This document shows positions 16,690 to 24,691 of a stretch of DNA of 64,000 nucleotides, piece after piece. The DNA comes from Pseudonocardia hierapolitana (GTDB lineage: Bacteria > Actinomycetota > Actinomycetes > Mycobacteriales > Pseudonocardiaceae), in contig NZ_VIWU01000001.1 of the NCBI RefSeq assembly GCF_007994075.1, forward strand, positions 930,001 to 994,000, in the 5' to 3' direction. The notes under the pieces were generated by a model, which did not search any database, was not told the DNA's origin, and saw only the letters and a program-made list of their open reading frames with translations. The position numbers were made by a program, and so were the translations under genes. Each line of letters begins with the position of its first letter. The stretch's first letter is position 1.

Positions 16690-16799
16690 CCGATGCCGAG
16701 AACGCCATGCAGCGAACCTGTGCCGGCCGCGCTCCGTCACGACGCGCGGCACGCCCGCTCCACCTCCGGAAGCGTTTGCAACGGCCGCCGCGGGCCCCA

Positions 16800-18134
16800 T
16801 CACCCGGCGGAGATGACGGGGTCTTGGTCGGGGGCGAACCGCGCGGCCACCACATGGGCGACCACGACGGCGACGATGACGAGCGGCATGACCGCGAGGC
16901 CGTCGGCGTACAGCAGCAGCGTGGCCAGCATCACCGAGGTCAGCGGCAGCTTCAGCATCACCGCGCACATCGCGCCGATGCCCATGGCCACCCCGGCGAC
17001 CATCGGCAGCCCGGGCAGGTGCGACAGCGCGATCCCGCCCGCCGCGCCGATGTACAGCGCCGGGAACACCGGCCCGCCCCGGAAGCTGCTCAGACACAGG
17101 CCGTACGCGAGCCCCTTGCACACCAGGAGCATCAGCAGGGCGCCGACCGAGTAGCCGGCGCTGCCCTGCAGCAGCGGGCTCAGTTCCGCCTCCCCGGAGA
17201 ACAGCACGTCCGAGGCGCTGTGGCCGGTCACGGCGACGTAGGCGATCGCAAGCCCCGCGACGGCCAGCCCGATCACCGGCGTGAGCAGCACGGTGTGCCG
17301 CTCGACGTGGGCCCGCAGGGCGGTCGCGAGCCACCGGATACCCGACCCGACCAGCGCGGCGAGCACCCCGATGACCAGCGCCCAGCCGAACTGCGCAACG
17401 TCCGGATGGTCGAATTGCGGCAGGCCGGGCAGTGCCAGCTCGGCCGGGCCGATGCCGGTCAACGCGTTGAGCCCCACGAAGATCAACGAGCCGATCCCGG
17501 CGGCCAGCAGGCCCGGGAGCAGCACCAGCCCGAGCGTGGCCCCGCCGAGTCCGGAGGCCTCCATCAGCAGGAAGGCACCGGTGATCGGTGACCCCAGCAG
17601 CGCGCTGACCGCCGCGAAGCTCCCGGCCGCCGCGACCACCGCGGCGACCCGCTGGGGGACGTCACGCCGGGCGAGGCGCACCGCGCACACGGCGAGGCCA
17701 CCACCGAGGGCGATCAGCGGTGCCTCCGGCCCGAGCACGACCCCGAGCCCCAGGCTCGCGAGCGCCGCCAGCAGGACACCCGGCAGCTCGACCGGCTTCG
17801 GCACGGCACCCGGTTCGAACCGGTCGACCGGCGAGTGGCCGCCTCTGCCCGGTAGGTGCTGGACGGTCAGGCCGACGAGCACGCCGGAGATCCCGAGCAT
17901 CGGCAACGGCCACCACAGCGGCGCCGTGGCGAATCCGAGCGCCCGCGGCAGGTCTGCGTACACCCAGCTCTGCAGCATGTTGACCAGATGCAGGAAGTAG
18001 TAGGCGGCGGCCGAGATGGGCACTCCGATGACCGCCGCGATGACCAGCAGGCGCAGGTACGCCGGGGATCGCAGCTGGGCTTCCGCATCCGGCGGGGTCG
18101 CCGTCCCCGCCGGAGCCGCCGCCGTGTCCCCCAT
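16800..18134 (-). CDS. ClC-family voltage-gated chloride channel/transporter
   Basis: 444 residues with about ten to twelve membrane helices. ClC hallmarks are GLGVVLGPEAPLIALGGG (GxExP, with the gating glutamate), AAAGSFAAVSALLGSPI, and SFRGGPVFPALYIGAAGG (GxFxP). There is no CBS domain. It moves chloride or another anion, possibly with proton exchange. The start at 18134 is chosen for GGGGAGG 6-12 bp upstream rather than the GTG/ATG further out. It is divergent from the DUF7144-pit unit and shares a dyad 61 bp from both starts. Confidence 0.9.
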   Translation of the reverse strand: MGDTAAAPAGTATPPDAEAQLRSPAYLRLLVIAAVIGVPISAAAYYFLHLVNMLQSWVYADLPRALGFATAPLWWPLPMLGISGVLVGLTVQHLPGRGGHSPVDRFEPGAVPKPVELPGVLLAALASLGLGVVLGPEAPLIALGGGLAVCAVRLARRDVPQRVAAVVAAAGSFAAVSALLGSPITGAFLLMEASGLGGATLGLVLLPGLLAAGIGSLIFVGLNALTGIGPAELALPGLPQFDHPDVAQFGWALVIGVLAALVGSGIRWLATALRAHVERHTVLLTPVIGLAVAGLAIAYVAVTGHSASDVLFSGEAELSPLLQGSAGYSVGALLMLLVCKGLAYGLCLSSFRGGPVFPALYIGAAGGIALSHLPGLPMVAGVAMGIGAMCAVMLKLPLTSVMLATLLLYADGLAVMPLVIVAVVVAHVVAARFAPDQDPVISAG

Positions 18135-18167
18135 CGACGCACCTCCCCGCCCATCGGCCACCAGCGC

Positions 18168-18240
18168 ACGGTGCGCGGCCTGGCGAGGCGGGGCATCGTC
18201 CGGGCCGGGTGAGTGGTCGGAGCCATCTCCCGCGGGTGAT
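18168..18240. promoter_or_regulatory. bidirectional dyad promoter (site 10), ClC and DUF7144-pit
   Basis: Dyad TCGTCC-GGGCC-GGGTGA at 18196-18212, exactly 61 bp from both divergent start codons. Toward ClC, CACCGT (18168-18173) stands at 22 bp. Toward DUF7144 the matching position holds GGTGAT (18235-18240), a weaker hexamer. A second, poorer dyad overlaps 18223-18239. Confidence 0.6.
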
Positions 18241-18273
18241 GCCGACGTCGGTCCGGGCGCTCAGAATCCGGCG

Positions 18274-18762
18274 ATGGGTACCAAGCGGACCACCAAGCCG
18301 ACCGCGCAGGCGAACGGCACCGGCTCGGAATCCGTCGCCACGAATTGGGCCCCGCACACCACCACATCGTGGACGACCGGGCTCGCCCGCTTCGCCGGTC
18401 TGGCGATGGCCCTGCTCGGCGTGCTGTACATCGTCACCGGGACGGGCGCACTGTTCCAGAGCACCGAGGCCGTGCCCGGCCTGGTCCACGTGTTCTCGAT
18501 CGACGCCGTCACCTGGGGCTGGATCCACATCGTCGCCGGCGCGCTGGTGGGTCTCGCGGGGATGGCCGTCATCATGGGGACGTTGTGGGGACGGGTGATC
18601 GGGATCGCGCTGACCGCCGTCGCCATCGGGGTGAGCTTCCTGTCGCTGTCGCACCATCCCGTGCTGTCGATCCTCGGGATCATGCTGGGCCTCGCCGTGA
18701 TCTGGGCCCTCTGCGTCTTCGACGAGGAGGCCTCAGCGGCATCGCCCACCATGCTGGACTGA
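18274..18762 (+). CDS. DUF7144 family membrane protein (copy 2)
   Basis: 162 residues. A hydrophilic N-terminus of about 37 residues is followed by four membrane helices. The family blocks are GLARFAGLAMALLGVLYIVT, the aromatic turn DAVTWGWIHIVAGALVGLAG, LWGRVIGIALTAVAIG and VIWALCVFDEE. A close paralogue lies at 45408 and a remnant at 3022. Function is unknown; the WGWIHxxxG motif is the diagnostic part. No strong ribosome binding site precedes 18274. It probably heads a unit with pit, 64 bp downstream. Confidence 0.85.
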   Translation: MGTKRTTKPTAQANGTGSESVATNWAPHTTTSWTTGLARFAGLAMALLGVLYIVTGTGALFQSTEAVPGLVHVFSIDAVTWGWIHIVAGALVGLAGMAVIMGTLWGRVIGIALTAVAIGVSFLSLSHHPVLSILGIMLGLAVIWALCVFDEEASAASPTMLD

Positions 18763-18826
18763 TCGACAGGACGTCACGCTCCCCCGCACGGCTCGGTTCC
18801 ATCCCGGCGTCTGGAAGGCGCGAACC

Positions 18827-19975
18827 ATGGACGTGTTGGTCATCGTCGTGGTAGTCGTGGTGACTGCACTCGTCTTCGATTTCACGAACGGCTTCCACGA
18901 CACGGCGAACGCGATGGCGACCTCCATCGCCACCGGAGCGCTGCGCCCCAAGGCCGCCGTCACGATCGCGGGAGTCCTCAACCTGGCCGGTGCCTTCCTC
19001 TCCGTCGAGGTGGCCAAGACGATCTCCGGTGGGATCGTCGCCGAGGCCCTGATCACCCCGGTCGTGATCTTCGCCGGGCTCGTCGGGGCCATCCTCTGGA
19101 ATCTGCTGACCTGGCTGCTCGGGCTGCCCTCCAGCTCCTCGCACGCGTTGTTCGGCGGGCTCATCGGTGCCACCCTGATGGCGGCAGGGCCGAACGCGGT
19201 CAACGGCACAGCCGTCCTCGGCAAGGTCGTCCTACCGGCCGTCATCTCGCCGCTCCTCGCCGGTCTCGTGGCCGTCACGGCGACGTTCCTCGCCTACCGG
19301 ATCACCGCGCGTGCCGACGCCGGGACCGCCCATCGCGGCTTCCGGATCGGTCAGGTGGTGTCGGCCTCGACGGTCGCGCTCGCTCACGGCACCAACGACG
19401 CGCAGAAGACGATGGGTGTGATCACGCTGACGCTGATCACGGCGGGGGCTCTCGCCCCCGGCTCCGCGCCACCGTTCTGGGTGGTCGCCGCCGCGGGTCT
19501 GGCGATCGGGCTGGGCACCTATGTCGGCGGCTGGCGGATCATCCGGACGCTCGGCAGGCGGATCAGCGACATCCAGACGACCCAGGGCTTCACCGCCGAG
19601 ACCACGAGCGCCACGGTCATCCTGGCTTCCAGCCACCTCGGCCTCCCGATCTCCACGACACAGGTGTGCACCGGTGCGATCTTCGGTGCCGGCGCGGGAC
19701 GCAGGCTTGCGACAGTGCATTGGAGCGTCGCGGGCCGGATGGCACTGGCCTGGGCGGTCACCCTGCCCGCCGCCGCGGTCGTCGGAGCGGCCGCCTCCTG
19801 GACGGCGGCGAGCGGGCCGTTCGGCGTCGTCGTGGTCGCGGTGAGCGGGCTTGCGCTCGCGGCCGGCATGTACGCCGCGTCGCGCCGGAACCCGGTGAAC
19901 GCGCTCAACGTCAACGACGTGCCCACGCTTCCGCCCGCACCCGCCGCGGCCCGCTCGGGTCAGGAGGCCGCGTGA
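18827..19975 (+). CDS. pit: inorganic phosphate transporter, PiT family
   Basis: 382 residues. Both copies of the inverted PiT signature are present: FDFTNGFHDTANAMATSIAT at the N-terminus and VALAHGTNDAQKTMGVITL in the middle, each with the family's GxxNDxxx-type core. The loop GLPSSSSHALFGGLIGA and its second copy LPISTTQVCTGAIFGAGAGR are also typical. It is a low-affinity phosphate symporter in the plasma membrane. It lies downstream of a DUF7144 gene and overlaps the following 81-aa gene by 4 bp (GTGA). Confidence 0.94.
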   Translation: MDVLVIVVVVVVTALVFDFTNGFHDTANAMATSIATGALRPKAAVTIAGVLNLAGAFLSVEVAKTISGGIVAEALITPVVIFAGLVGAILWNLLTWLLGLPSSSSHALFGGLIGATLMAAGPNAVNGTAVLGKVVLPAVISPLLAGLVAVTATFLAYRITARADAGTAHRGFRIGQVVSASTVALAHGTNDAQKTMGVITLTLITAGALAPGSAPPFWVVAAAGLAIGLGTYVGGWRIIRTLGRRISDIQTTQGFTAETTSATVILASSHLGLPISTTQVCTGAIFGAGAGRRLATVHWSVAGRMALAWAVTLPAAAVVGAAASWTAASGPFGVVVVAVSGLALAAGMYAASRRNPVNALNVNDVPTLPPAPAAARSGQEAA

Positions 19976-20217
19976 CCATCGACTGGGGTTCCCTCGTCCT
20001 CGCCGCGGTCTTCTCCGCCGCCGTCACCGTGGGCGTCGTGTCGCTGGTCGCGTTCGCGGTCGTCGGGCTCTCGGCACGCGTCCACCGGCCGATCGGCGGC
20101 CGCAACGACGGCGCCCCACCACCGCTGCGACCCGCGGTGGGCACAGCCATCGCCGCGGTCTGCACGCTGGCCGTCGCGTTGATCGTCGGGTACGGCCTGT
20201 TCCTGGTCGTGACGTGA
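19972..20217 (+). CDS. 81-aa membrane protein coupled to pit
   Basis: A small protein with two membrane helices (SLVLAAVFSAAVTVGVVSLV with AFAVVGL, and AAVCTLAVALIVGYGLFLVV) joined by a charged loop. It starts at a GTG overlapping the pit stop (GTGA), with AGGAGG (19962-19967) inside the pit 3' end, so its translation is coupled to pit. Similar short proteins follow PiT genes in other actinobacteria, suggesting an accessory role; this is inference. Confidence 0.8.
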   Translation: MTIDWGSLVLAAVFSAAVTVGVVSLVAFAVVGLSARVHRPIGGRNDGAPPPLRPAVGTAIAAVCTLAVALIVGYGLFLVVT

Positions 20218-20244
20218 AGCTCGTCCGGCTCCTCATGGACAGGG

Positions 20245-20290
20245 TCACCCCTTCAGGGTGATGCACCCCTTCGAATTGCCGTGCGAAAAT
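20245..20290 (+). promoter_or_regulatory. dyad promoter (site 11) for the 45-aa basic protein
   Basis: Dyad TCACCC-CTTCA-GGGTGA at 20245-20261 with both half-sites perfect. GAAAAT follows after 23 bp (20285-20290). The start codon is 63 bp after the dyad. Confidence 0.65.
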
Positions 20291-20324
20291 TTCTGGCTTC
20301 ATGGATACCGAAGGAGCACGCAGC

Positions 20325-20462
20325 ATGGGCTCATTGAAGAACAGACTGTCGAAGTTCGCGAAATCATCGAAGGGGATAAAACTGCGCGACGAGGCGATGC
20401 GCAAGGCCAAGGACCCGAAGGTGCGGGCAAAGATCGCCAAGAAATTCGGGAAGAAAGGCTAG
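20325..20462 (+). CDS. 45-aa lysine-rich basic microprotein
   Basis: GAAGGAG (20310-20316) precedes an ATG opening a 45-codon frame. The peptide begins MGSLKNRLSKFAKSSKGIKL and ends in KIAKKFGKKG. About a third of residues are Lys or Arg, with an amphipathic-helix pattern. The DNA is noticeably less GC-rich than its neighbours, and lysine codons (AAG, AAA) are unusually frequent. It has its own dyad promoter and lies 11 bp before the lipid-kinase gene. It may bind nucleic acid or membranes; no family is recognised. Confidence 0.7.
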   Translation: MGSLKNRLSKFAKSSKGIKLRDEAMRKAKDPKVRAKIAKKFGKKG

Positions 20463-20473
20463 CGGGAACGCCC

Positions 20474-21823
20474 ATGACCGTTCCCGCGGCTTCCGTATCC
20501 GGCAGGCAACGCGCAGCCGCCGCGGTCGCGCTCCTCACCGCGGTGCTGACGGTTGTGCTCGCCGTCGTGGTAGCGATCACCGACTTCCCGGAGGGCCTCG
20601 GGGTGCTCGGTTGCGTCGCGATCGCGCTGGGAGCTGCCTGGTTCGGGGTGGTGCGAGGCGGCAGGCAACGCGGCGTGGGGATCGCCGTGGCGGTGCTGGC
20701 CCTCATGGTCGGCGCGGCGCTGCTGATCCGCAACGGCAGCTGGCTCCCCTTGATGCTGCTCGTGCTCGGTATCGCGATCTGGCACGCCGCGGCCCGCGCG
20801 GCGTTCCAGGCGCACGTTCACCTTCCGGCTGCCGATCGGCCGCGGCGACCGGTGCTGTTCGTCAACCCGTGGTCCGGCGGCGGGAAGGCCGCCAAGGTCG
20901 GGCTGGCCGACGAGGCCGCCGCCCGGGGGATCAGGACCGTGGAGCTGCACCGCGGCGACGATCTCGAGCAACTCGTCCGCGACGCCGTCGCCGAGGGTGC
21001 CGACGGGCTCGCGGCGGCAGGCGGGGACGGCACACAGGCCATCGTCGCCACAGCTGCCGCCGAACACGGCCTGCCCTACGCGTGCATTCCCGCCGGCACC
21101 CGCAACCATTTCGCGCTCGACCTGGGGGTGGATCGCGACGACGTCGTCGGGGCCCTCGACGCCTTCGTCGACGGCGGCGAACACATCGTCGACCTCGGGG
21201 AGGTCAACGGCCGGGTGTTCGTCAACAACGTCTCGATGGGCCTGTACGCCGAGGCGGTGCAGAGCGAGGGCTACCGCGACGCGAAGATCCGCACGTTGCT
21301 CGACACCGCACCAACGGTCCTGGGTCCCGCCGGCTCCGAACTCGACCTGCGCTGGAGCTCTCCCGACGGTGTGGCCCACACGTCGGCGGCCACGATCCTG
21401 GTGTCCAACAACCCCTACCGGCTCGGCCGCGCCGTCGGATCGGGTACCCGCCCGCGGATCGACACCGGACAGCTCGGCGTCGCCGTGGTACCCGCACGCG
21501 GCGAGGACGGGACGGCAGGGCACGGACCGTCCTCACTGCTGAGGCAGTGGTCGACGCAGGCGTTCCAGATCGACTCGGCACAACCGGTCCCGCTGGGAAT
21601 CGACGGTGAGGCGGTCGTGCTCGACCCACCGATCCGCTTCCGGATCCGCCCCGGCGCGCTGCACGTCCGCATCGCCCCGCAGCACCCCGGGGCGTCGCCG
21701 TCGGCGATGCAGCCCGACCGGGTCGTGGACGGCTTCCGCGCACTGGCAGCGATCGCCGCGGGCCGGGTGCCGACGCCGGACGTGCTGCACCGCCAGGACC
21801 ACCGAGCAAACGAGCAGCTGTGA
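20474..21823 (+). CDS. diacylglycerol kinase-like lipid kinase with N-terminal membrane segments
   Basis: 449 residues. The N-terminus has four hydrophobic segments (about residues 12-100). The DAGK catalytic domain begins PVLFVNPWSGGGKAAKVGLA. The nucleotide motif is AAAGGDGTQAIVA, and the substrate loop is ACIPAGTRNHFALDLG. Members phosphorylate diacylglycerol or related lipids. The added membrane segments are not part of the minimal soluble enzyme. The start at 20474 has only a weak ribosome binding site and probably depends on the microprotein gene just upstream. Confidence 0.85.
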   Translation: MTVPAASVSGRQRAAAAVALLTAVLTVVLAVVVAITDFPEGLGVLGCVAIALGAAWFGVVRGGRQRGVGIAVAVLALMVGAALLIRNGSWLPLMLLVLGIAIWHAAARAAFQAHVHLPAADRPRRPVLFVNPWSGGGKAAKVGLADEAAARGIRTVELHRGDDLEQLVRDAVAEGADGLAAAGGDGTQAIVATAAAEHGLPYACIPAGTRNHFALDLGVDRDDVVGALDAFVDGGEHIVDLGEVNGRVFVNNVSMGLYAEAVQSEGYRDAKIRTLLDTAPTVLGPAGSELDLRWSSPDGVAHTSAATILVSNNPYRLGRAVGSGTRPRIDTGQLGVAVVPARGEDGTAGHGPSSLLRQWSTQAFQIDSAQPVPLGIDGEAVVLDPPIRFRIRPGALHVRIAPQHPGASPSAMQPDRVVDGFRALAAIAAGRVPTPDVLHRQDHRANEQL

Positions 21824-21927
21824 CCGAGAACGACCGGGCGACTGTCTTCTGACCCCCGACGTGACCGATCGGCTCCCGGACGGGCCGAAGAGGAAGCCCG
21901 TGTCCGCATGCCACCAGGATGGCCCGG

Positions 21928-22215
21928 TCACGCCGTGCTCGTGCGTCGCCTGCGGCCGCCGTACACGCCACCGCCCGCGTAGCTGGCGATGTCGGCGAGC
22001 ACCGCGATCCCCATCCAGAGGAGGTCCAGGCCGCCGACCAGCCCACCCGGCGCCACGATCACGTACATCAGGGTCGTCCAGGGAAGGATCAGGAATCCCA
22101 GGAACGGCACGATGAACGAGCCGAAGGTCGCATCCCAGCGCATCGGCTGGATCAACCACCAGATGACGATCACGGACCGCGGGCCGAACAGCAGTAAGAT
22201 CAGGAACAGGCACAT
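21928..22215 (-). CDS. small conserved membrane protein, 95 aa
   Basis: Three hydrophobic segments: CLFLILLLFGPRSVIVIWWL, FIVPFLGFLILPWTTLMYVI and a weaker one around GLDLLWMGIAVLADIASYAG. An aromatic-rich character (IVIWWLIQPMRWDATFGSF) is typical of unnamed actinobacterial membrane proteins. GGGAGG precedes the ATG. It is the third gene on this strand after the genes at 22807 and 22342, but the 126-bp gap leaves open whether it has its own promoter; only a half dyad (TCATCC at 22289) is seen. Confidence 0.75.
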   Translation of the reverse strand: MCLFLILLLFGPRSVIVIWWLIQPMRWDATFGSFIVPFLGFLILPWTTLMYVIVAPGGLVGGLDLLWMGIAVLADIASYAGGGVYGGRRRRTSTA

Positions 22216-22341
22216 GGCAGTCCTCCCAGGGAATGTCGCGCCTCTGTCCAGGCCGCCGTCAGGGCGCCTGCGGCCCGCGCGTCGCGGTTCATCCCGCCGT
22301 GCGTTCGAGGTCGATGGTGCGGCGGCGATGCGGGCGCGGCC

Positions 22342-22794
22342 TCATCCCATCCCCCCGGCCCTCGGCGCGTCGCCGTCGTGCGCCGGTGACCGCCCGACGA
22401 GCGCACGGATACTGACGAGAGCGGGTGGGGCCAGCAGCACGATCGGGACGATCGCGAGCACGGCCACCTTCAGGCCACCGGCGCCGAATAGCGCATTGAT
22501 CGCGGCGATCAAGGACAGCAGCCACACCGCGGCATAGACGAGGTTGACCCAGGTCGGCGGGGCGCTGCCCGCGGCCCAGCCGCGGCGAAGCCGTGCGCGG
22601 AGCGCGAGAAAGAAGGCGACGCCGGCGACGACAGCAACGGCCAGCACCAAGAGGACCACAGAGCTGATCAACGGGTCCCGCTGGTTCGCGTACGCCCCGG
22701 CAGCGACGAAGAGGCCCGTGCACAGACCCACGACGACCGCCTGCACCCAGGCCGGTCGTTTCGTGAGGAACGCGGCCAACAACGCCCAGATCAT
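22342..22794 (-). CDS. integral membrane protein, 150 aa
   Basis: Four membrane helices, for example AVVVGLCTGLFVAAGAYANQ, SVVLLVLAVAVVAGVAFFLA and GLKVAVLAIVPIVLLAPPAL, with a basic loop RARLRRGWAAG. No enzyme motif is visible. It lies 12 bp after the DUF4203-like gene, so the two form a unit. The function is unknown. Confidence 0.7.
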   Translation of the reverse strand: MIWALLAAFLTKRPAWVQAVVVGLCTGLFVAAGAYANQRDPLISSVVLLVLAVAVVAGVAFFLALRARLRRGWAAGSAPPTWVNLVYAAVWLLSLIAAINALFGAGGLKVAVLAIVPIVLLAPPALVSIRALVGRSPAHDGDAPRAGGMG

Positions 22795-22806
22795 CAGATC
22801 CTCCAG

Positions 22807-23391
22807 TCAGGAGACTCGCTCAGCCCTGGTGCGTAGCGCGCGGTGCTGGACGAGCCATCCGACAACAGCCAAGATCACCCAGGCGGCGGTGGCGAGTGCA
22901 CTCTGCACGCCGGTGGTGGGTTGACCGAGGAAGGCGAGGCTGGACGGGGCGAGGGTCGCCAGTGCGTTGAGGATGATGCTCGCGCCGCTGAGCGCGGTCA
23001 CGGCCGCGAGCAAAGGCTCTCGGTACCGGTCGGCCAGGAATCCGACGATCAGACCGAGGGCCGCCGCGAAGAGCACCGCGACCAGTGCACTGCCCTCACC
23101 CAGGGCCACGTGCACGTAAACCTTGAGTGCGATCGTGGCGCCGGCGAGACCACCGATCACCCACATCGCGAACCTGAACACCAACGAGACGAGGACGAGC
23201 CCGGCGATCGCTCCGCCGACAGCTATGACGAGTCCGACGGGCCCGTCCGCGCCGAGCAGGTCGGCGAACGCCCAGGCGAGCGCGAAGCCCAAACAGAGCC
23301 CGGTCAGCCGCAACGAACGGCCCCCGGCGAAGCACAGCACCAGCCCCACCAGGAGGAGGAGCACGCCGGCAGGTAGGGCTGTCGCGGTCAT
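22807..23391 (-). CDS. DUF4203/TMEM198-like membrane protein
   Basis: 194 residues, about seven membrane helices with many Gly and Ala. GVLLLLVGLVLCFAGGRSLR with LTGLCLGFALAWAFADL, followed by GGAIAGLVLVSLVFRFAMWV, resembles the seven-helix DUF4203 group. The ATG at 23391 has no ribosome binding site, but a promoter hexamer ends 6 nt before it, which argues for a leaderless mRNA. Function is unknown. Confidence 0.72.
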   Translation of the reverse strand: MTATALPAGVLLLLVGLVLCFAGGRSLRLTGLCLGFALAWAFADLLGADGPVGLVIAVGGAIAGLVLVSLVFRFAMWVIGGLAGATIALKVYVHVALGEGSALVAVLFAAALGLIVGFLADRYREPLLAAVTALSGASIILNALATLAPSSLAFLGQPTTGVQSALATAAWVILAVVGWLVQHRALRTRAERVS

Positions 23392-23397
23392 CGACCG

Positions 23398-23442
23398 ATC
23401 GTGGCCGTCCTCGAGCCTCGTGCCTTCACCTGCCTGGGGTGA
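23398..23442 (-). promoter_or_regulatory. dyad promoter (site 12), leaderless type
   Basis: Dyad TCACCT-GCCTG-GGGTGA at 23426-23442, 22 bp, then CACGAT (23398-23403), then 6 nt, then ATG 23391. No Shine-Dalgarno sequence is present in the gap. Confidence 0.65.
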
Positions 23443-23461
23443 GCGGCGGCACGAGCTGACC

Positions 23462-24685
23462 TCAACCTGAACCCTGTTCGTCCACGGGCGGCGCCGGCTC
23501 GGTCGCCGTACGCGCTGCTCTTCGATCCGCTCGTTCCTGCTCCACCTCAGCGCTCAGGAGGGCGCGGGTCTCGGCCGTTGGCCCCACGGCAGGTTGCCAC
23601 CGGCGGGCACGCGGATCTGCATCCATGAGGACCGCCTTGGCGAGCAGTGTCAGCGGGACCGCCAGAATGGCTCCGATCGGGCCGATGATCACAGCCCAGA
23701 ACAGCACCGAGAACAACGTCACCGTCTGACTCAGCGAAACCGCTTGGCCGACGACCCGGGGCTGGACGATCGACTGCACGACCGCATTGATGACGGCGTA
23801 GACGACCAACACGACGATCGCTGTCGACCAGCCTCCCACGAGGAATCCGAAGAAGAGCGGTGGAATGAGGGCGATGAAGTAGCCGACGTTCGGAATGAAG
23901 CTGCAGAGGAAGGAGAGCATTCCCCACAAAAGCGCGGACGGTACGCCCAGTAAGGCTAACGCAATGGTGTTCAGCGTTCCCTGCACGATGCCGAGCAACG
24001 TGGTCACGACCATGTAACGCCGCACATTCGACGTGTACTGCGTGATCGCGGCGATGAAGTCCGGGTTGACCTCTCGGAGCTGGCCGAAGATCACGCGAGC
24101 GTACGCTGAATCAGCCGCCATCAGGATCATCATCGTGAGAACGATCACCAGCGCTCCGGTCAGCGCCGCAACTCCGCCCAGCGCACCGGCGACCGTTGCC
24201 ACGATGTTCCGGGGGTCGATCCCGGCCACAATGGCCTGGATCTGCGCCTGACCGATTCCCACGCTCCCCAGCCATCGAGCGACACTCTCACCGATTTGGG
24301 CGAATTGATCCGAATAGGTCGGCAACATCGCCAAGAACTGGGCCAAGGCGATCACGATCGCATACACGAATGCGGCCAGCACCCCGAACACGACGAGGAC
24401 GATGGTTGGTGTGGCGATTCCCCTCGGCACGCCGCGCGCCGGCAGCCAGTCGCGAACGGGAGCCGCGCAGATCGTGAGGACGAGCGTGAGGAGCGTCGGA
24501 GCCAGGATTCCCCGCAGGCTGCTGATGCCGATCCCCGCGACGGTCGCCCCGGCCAGACCGACGAGAATGATGGCGGCCCGCGGGTACCTCTTCAGGGAGA
24601 GGCCATCAGCAGTCGTGGTGCTGCCACCTTCGACCACCTCCGGTGCGGCCGGGGATGTTGGCGGGGTATTGGAATCTGTCGACAT
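23462..24685 (-). CDS. AI-2E family transporter (second copy)
   Basis: 407 residues, the same family as the gene at 11154. Shared hallmarks are SFLCSFIPNVGYFIALIPPL, SIVQPRVVGQAVSLSQTVTL and GPIGAILAVPLTLLAKAVLM. The N-terminal tail is Thr/Pro-rich and the C-terminal tail charged. It is placed 6 bp after the alkylsulfatase stop, in the same unit. The coding sequence is less GC-biased than its neighbours (for example CAGTAAGGCTAACGCAATGG near 23950). ATG 24685 is preferred to GTG 24691. Confidence 0.88.
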   Translation of the reverse strand: MSTDSNTPPTSPAAPEVVEGGSTTTADGLSLKRYPRAAIILVGLAGATVAGIGISSLRGILAPTLLTLVLTICAAPVRDWLPARGVPRGIATPTIVLVVFGVLAAFVYAIVIALAQFLAMLPTYSDQFAQIGESVARWLGSVGIGQAQIQAIVAGIDPRNIVATVAGALGGVAALTGALVIVLTMMILMAADSAYARVIFGQLREVNPDFIAAITQYTSNVRRYMVVTTLLGIVQGTLNTIALALLGVPSALLWGMLSFLCSFIPNVGYFIALIPPLFFGFLVGGWSTAIVVLVVYAVINAVVQSIVQPRVVGQAVSLSQTVTLFSVLFWAVIIGPIGAILAVPLTLLAKAVLMDADPRARRWQPAVGPTAETRALLSAEVEQERADRRAARTATEPAPPVDEQGSG

Positions 24686-24691
24686 CGCCAC

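Noticed and set aside
16800..16816. Dyad-like TCACCC-GGCGG-AGATGA at the 3' end of the ClC gene
   Set aside because: It lies in the stop region between convergent genes, no NANNNT hexamer stands at 22-23 bp on either side, and no gene starts nearby. Taken as a chance match and a measure of background.
22289..22305. Half dyad TCATCC upstream of the 95-aa membrane protein (22215)
   Set aside because: The second half (TGCGTT) does not match and no hexamer follows at the right distance.
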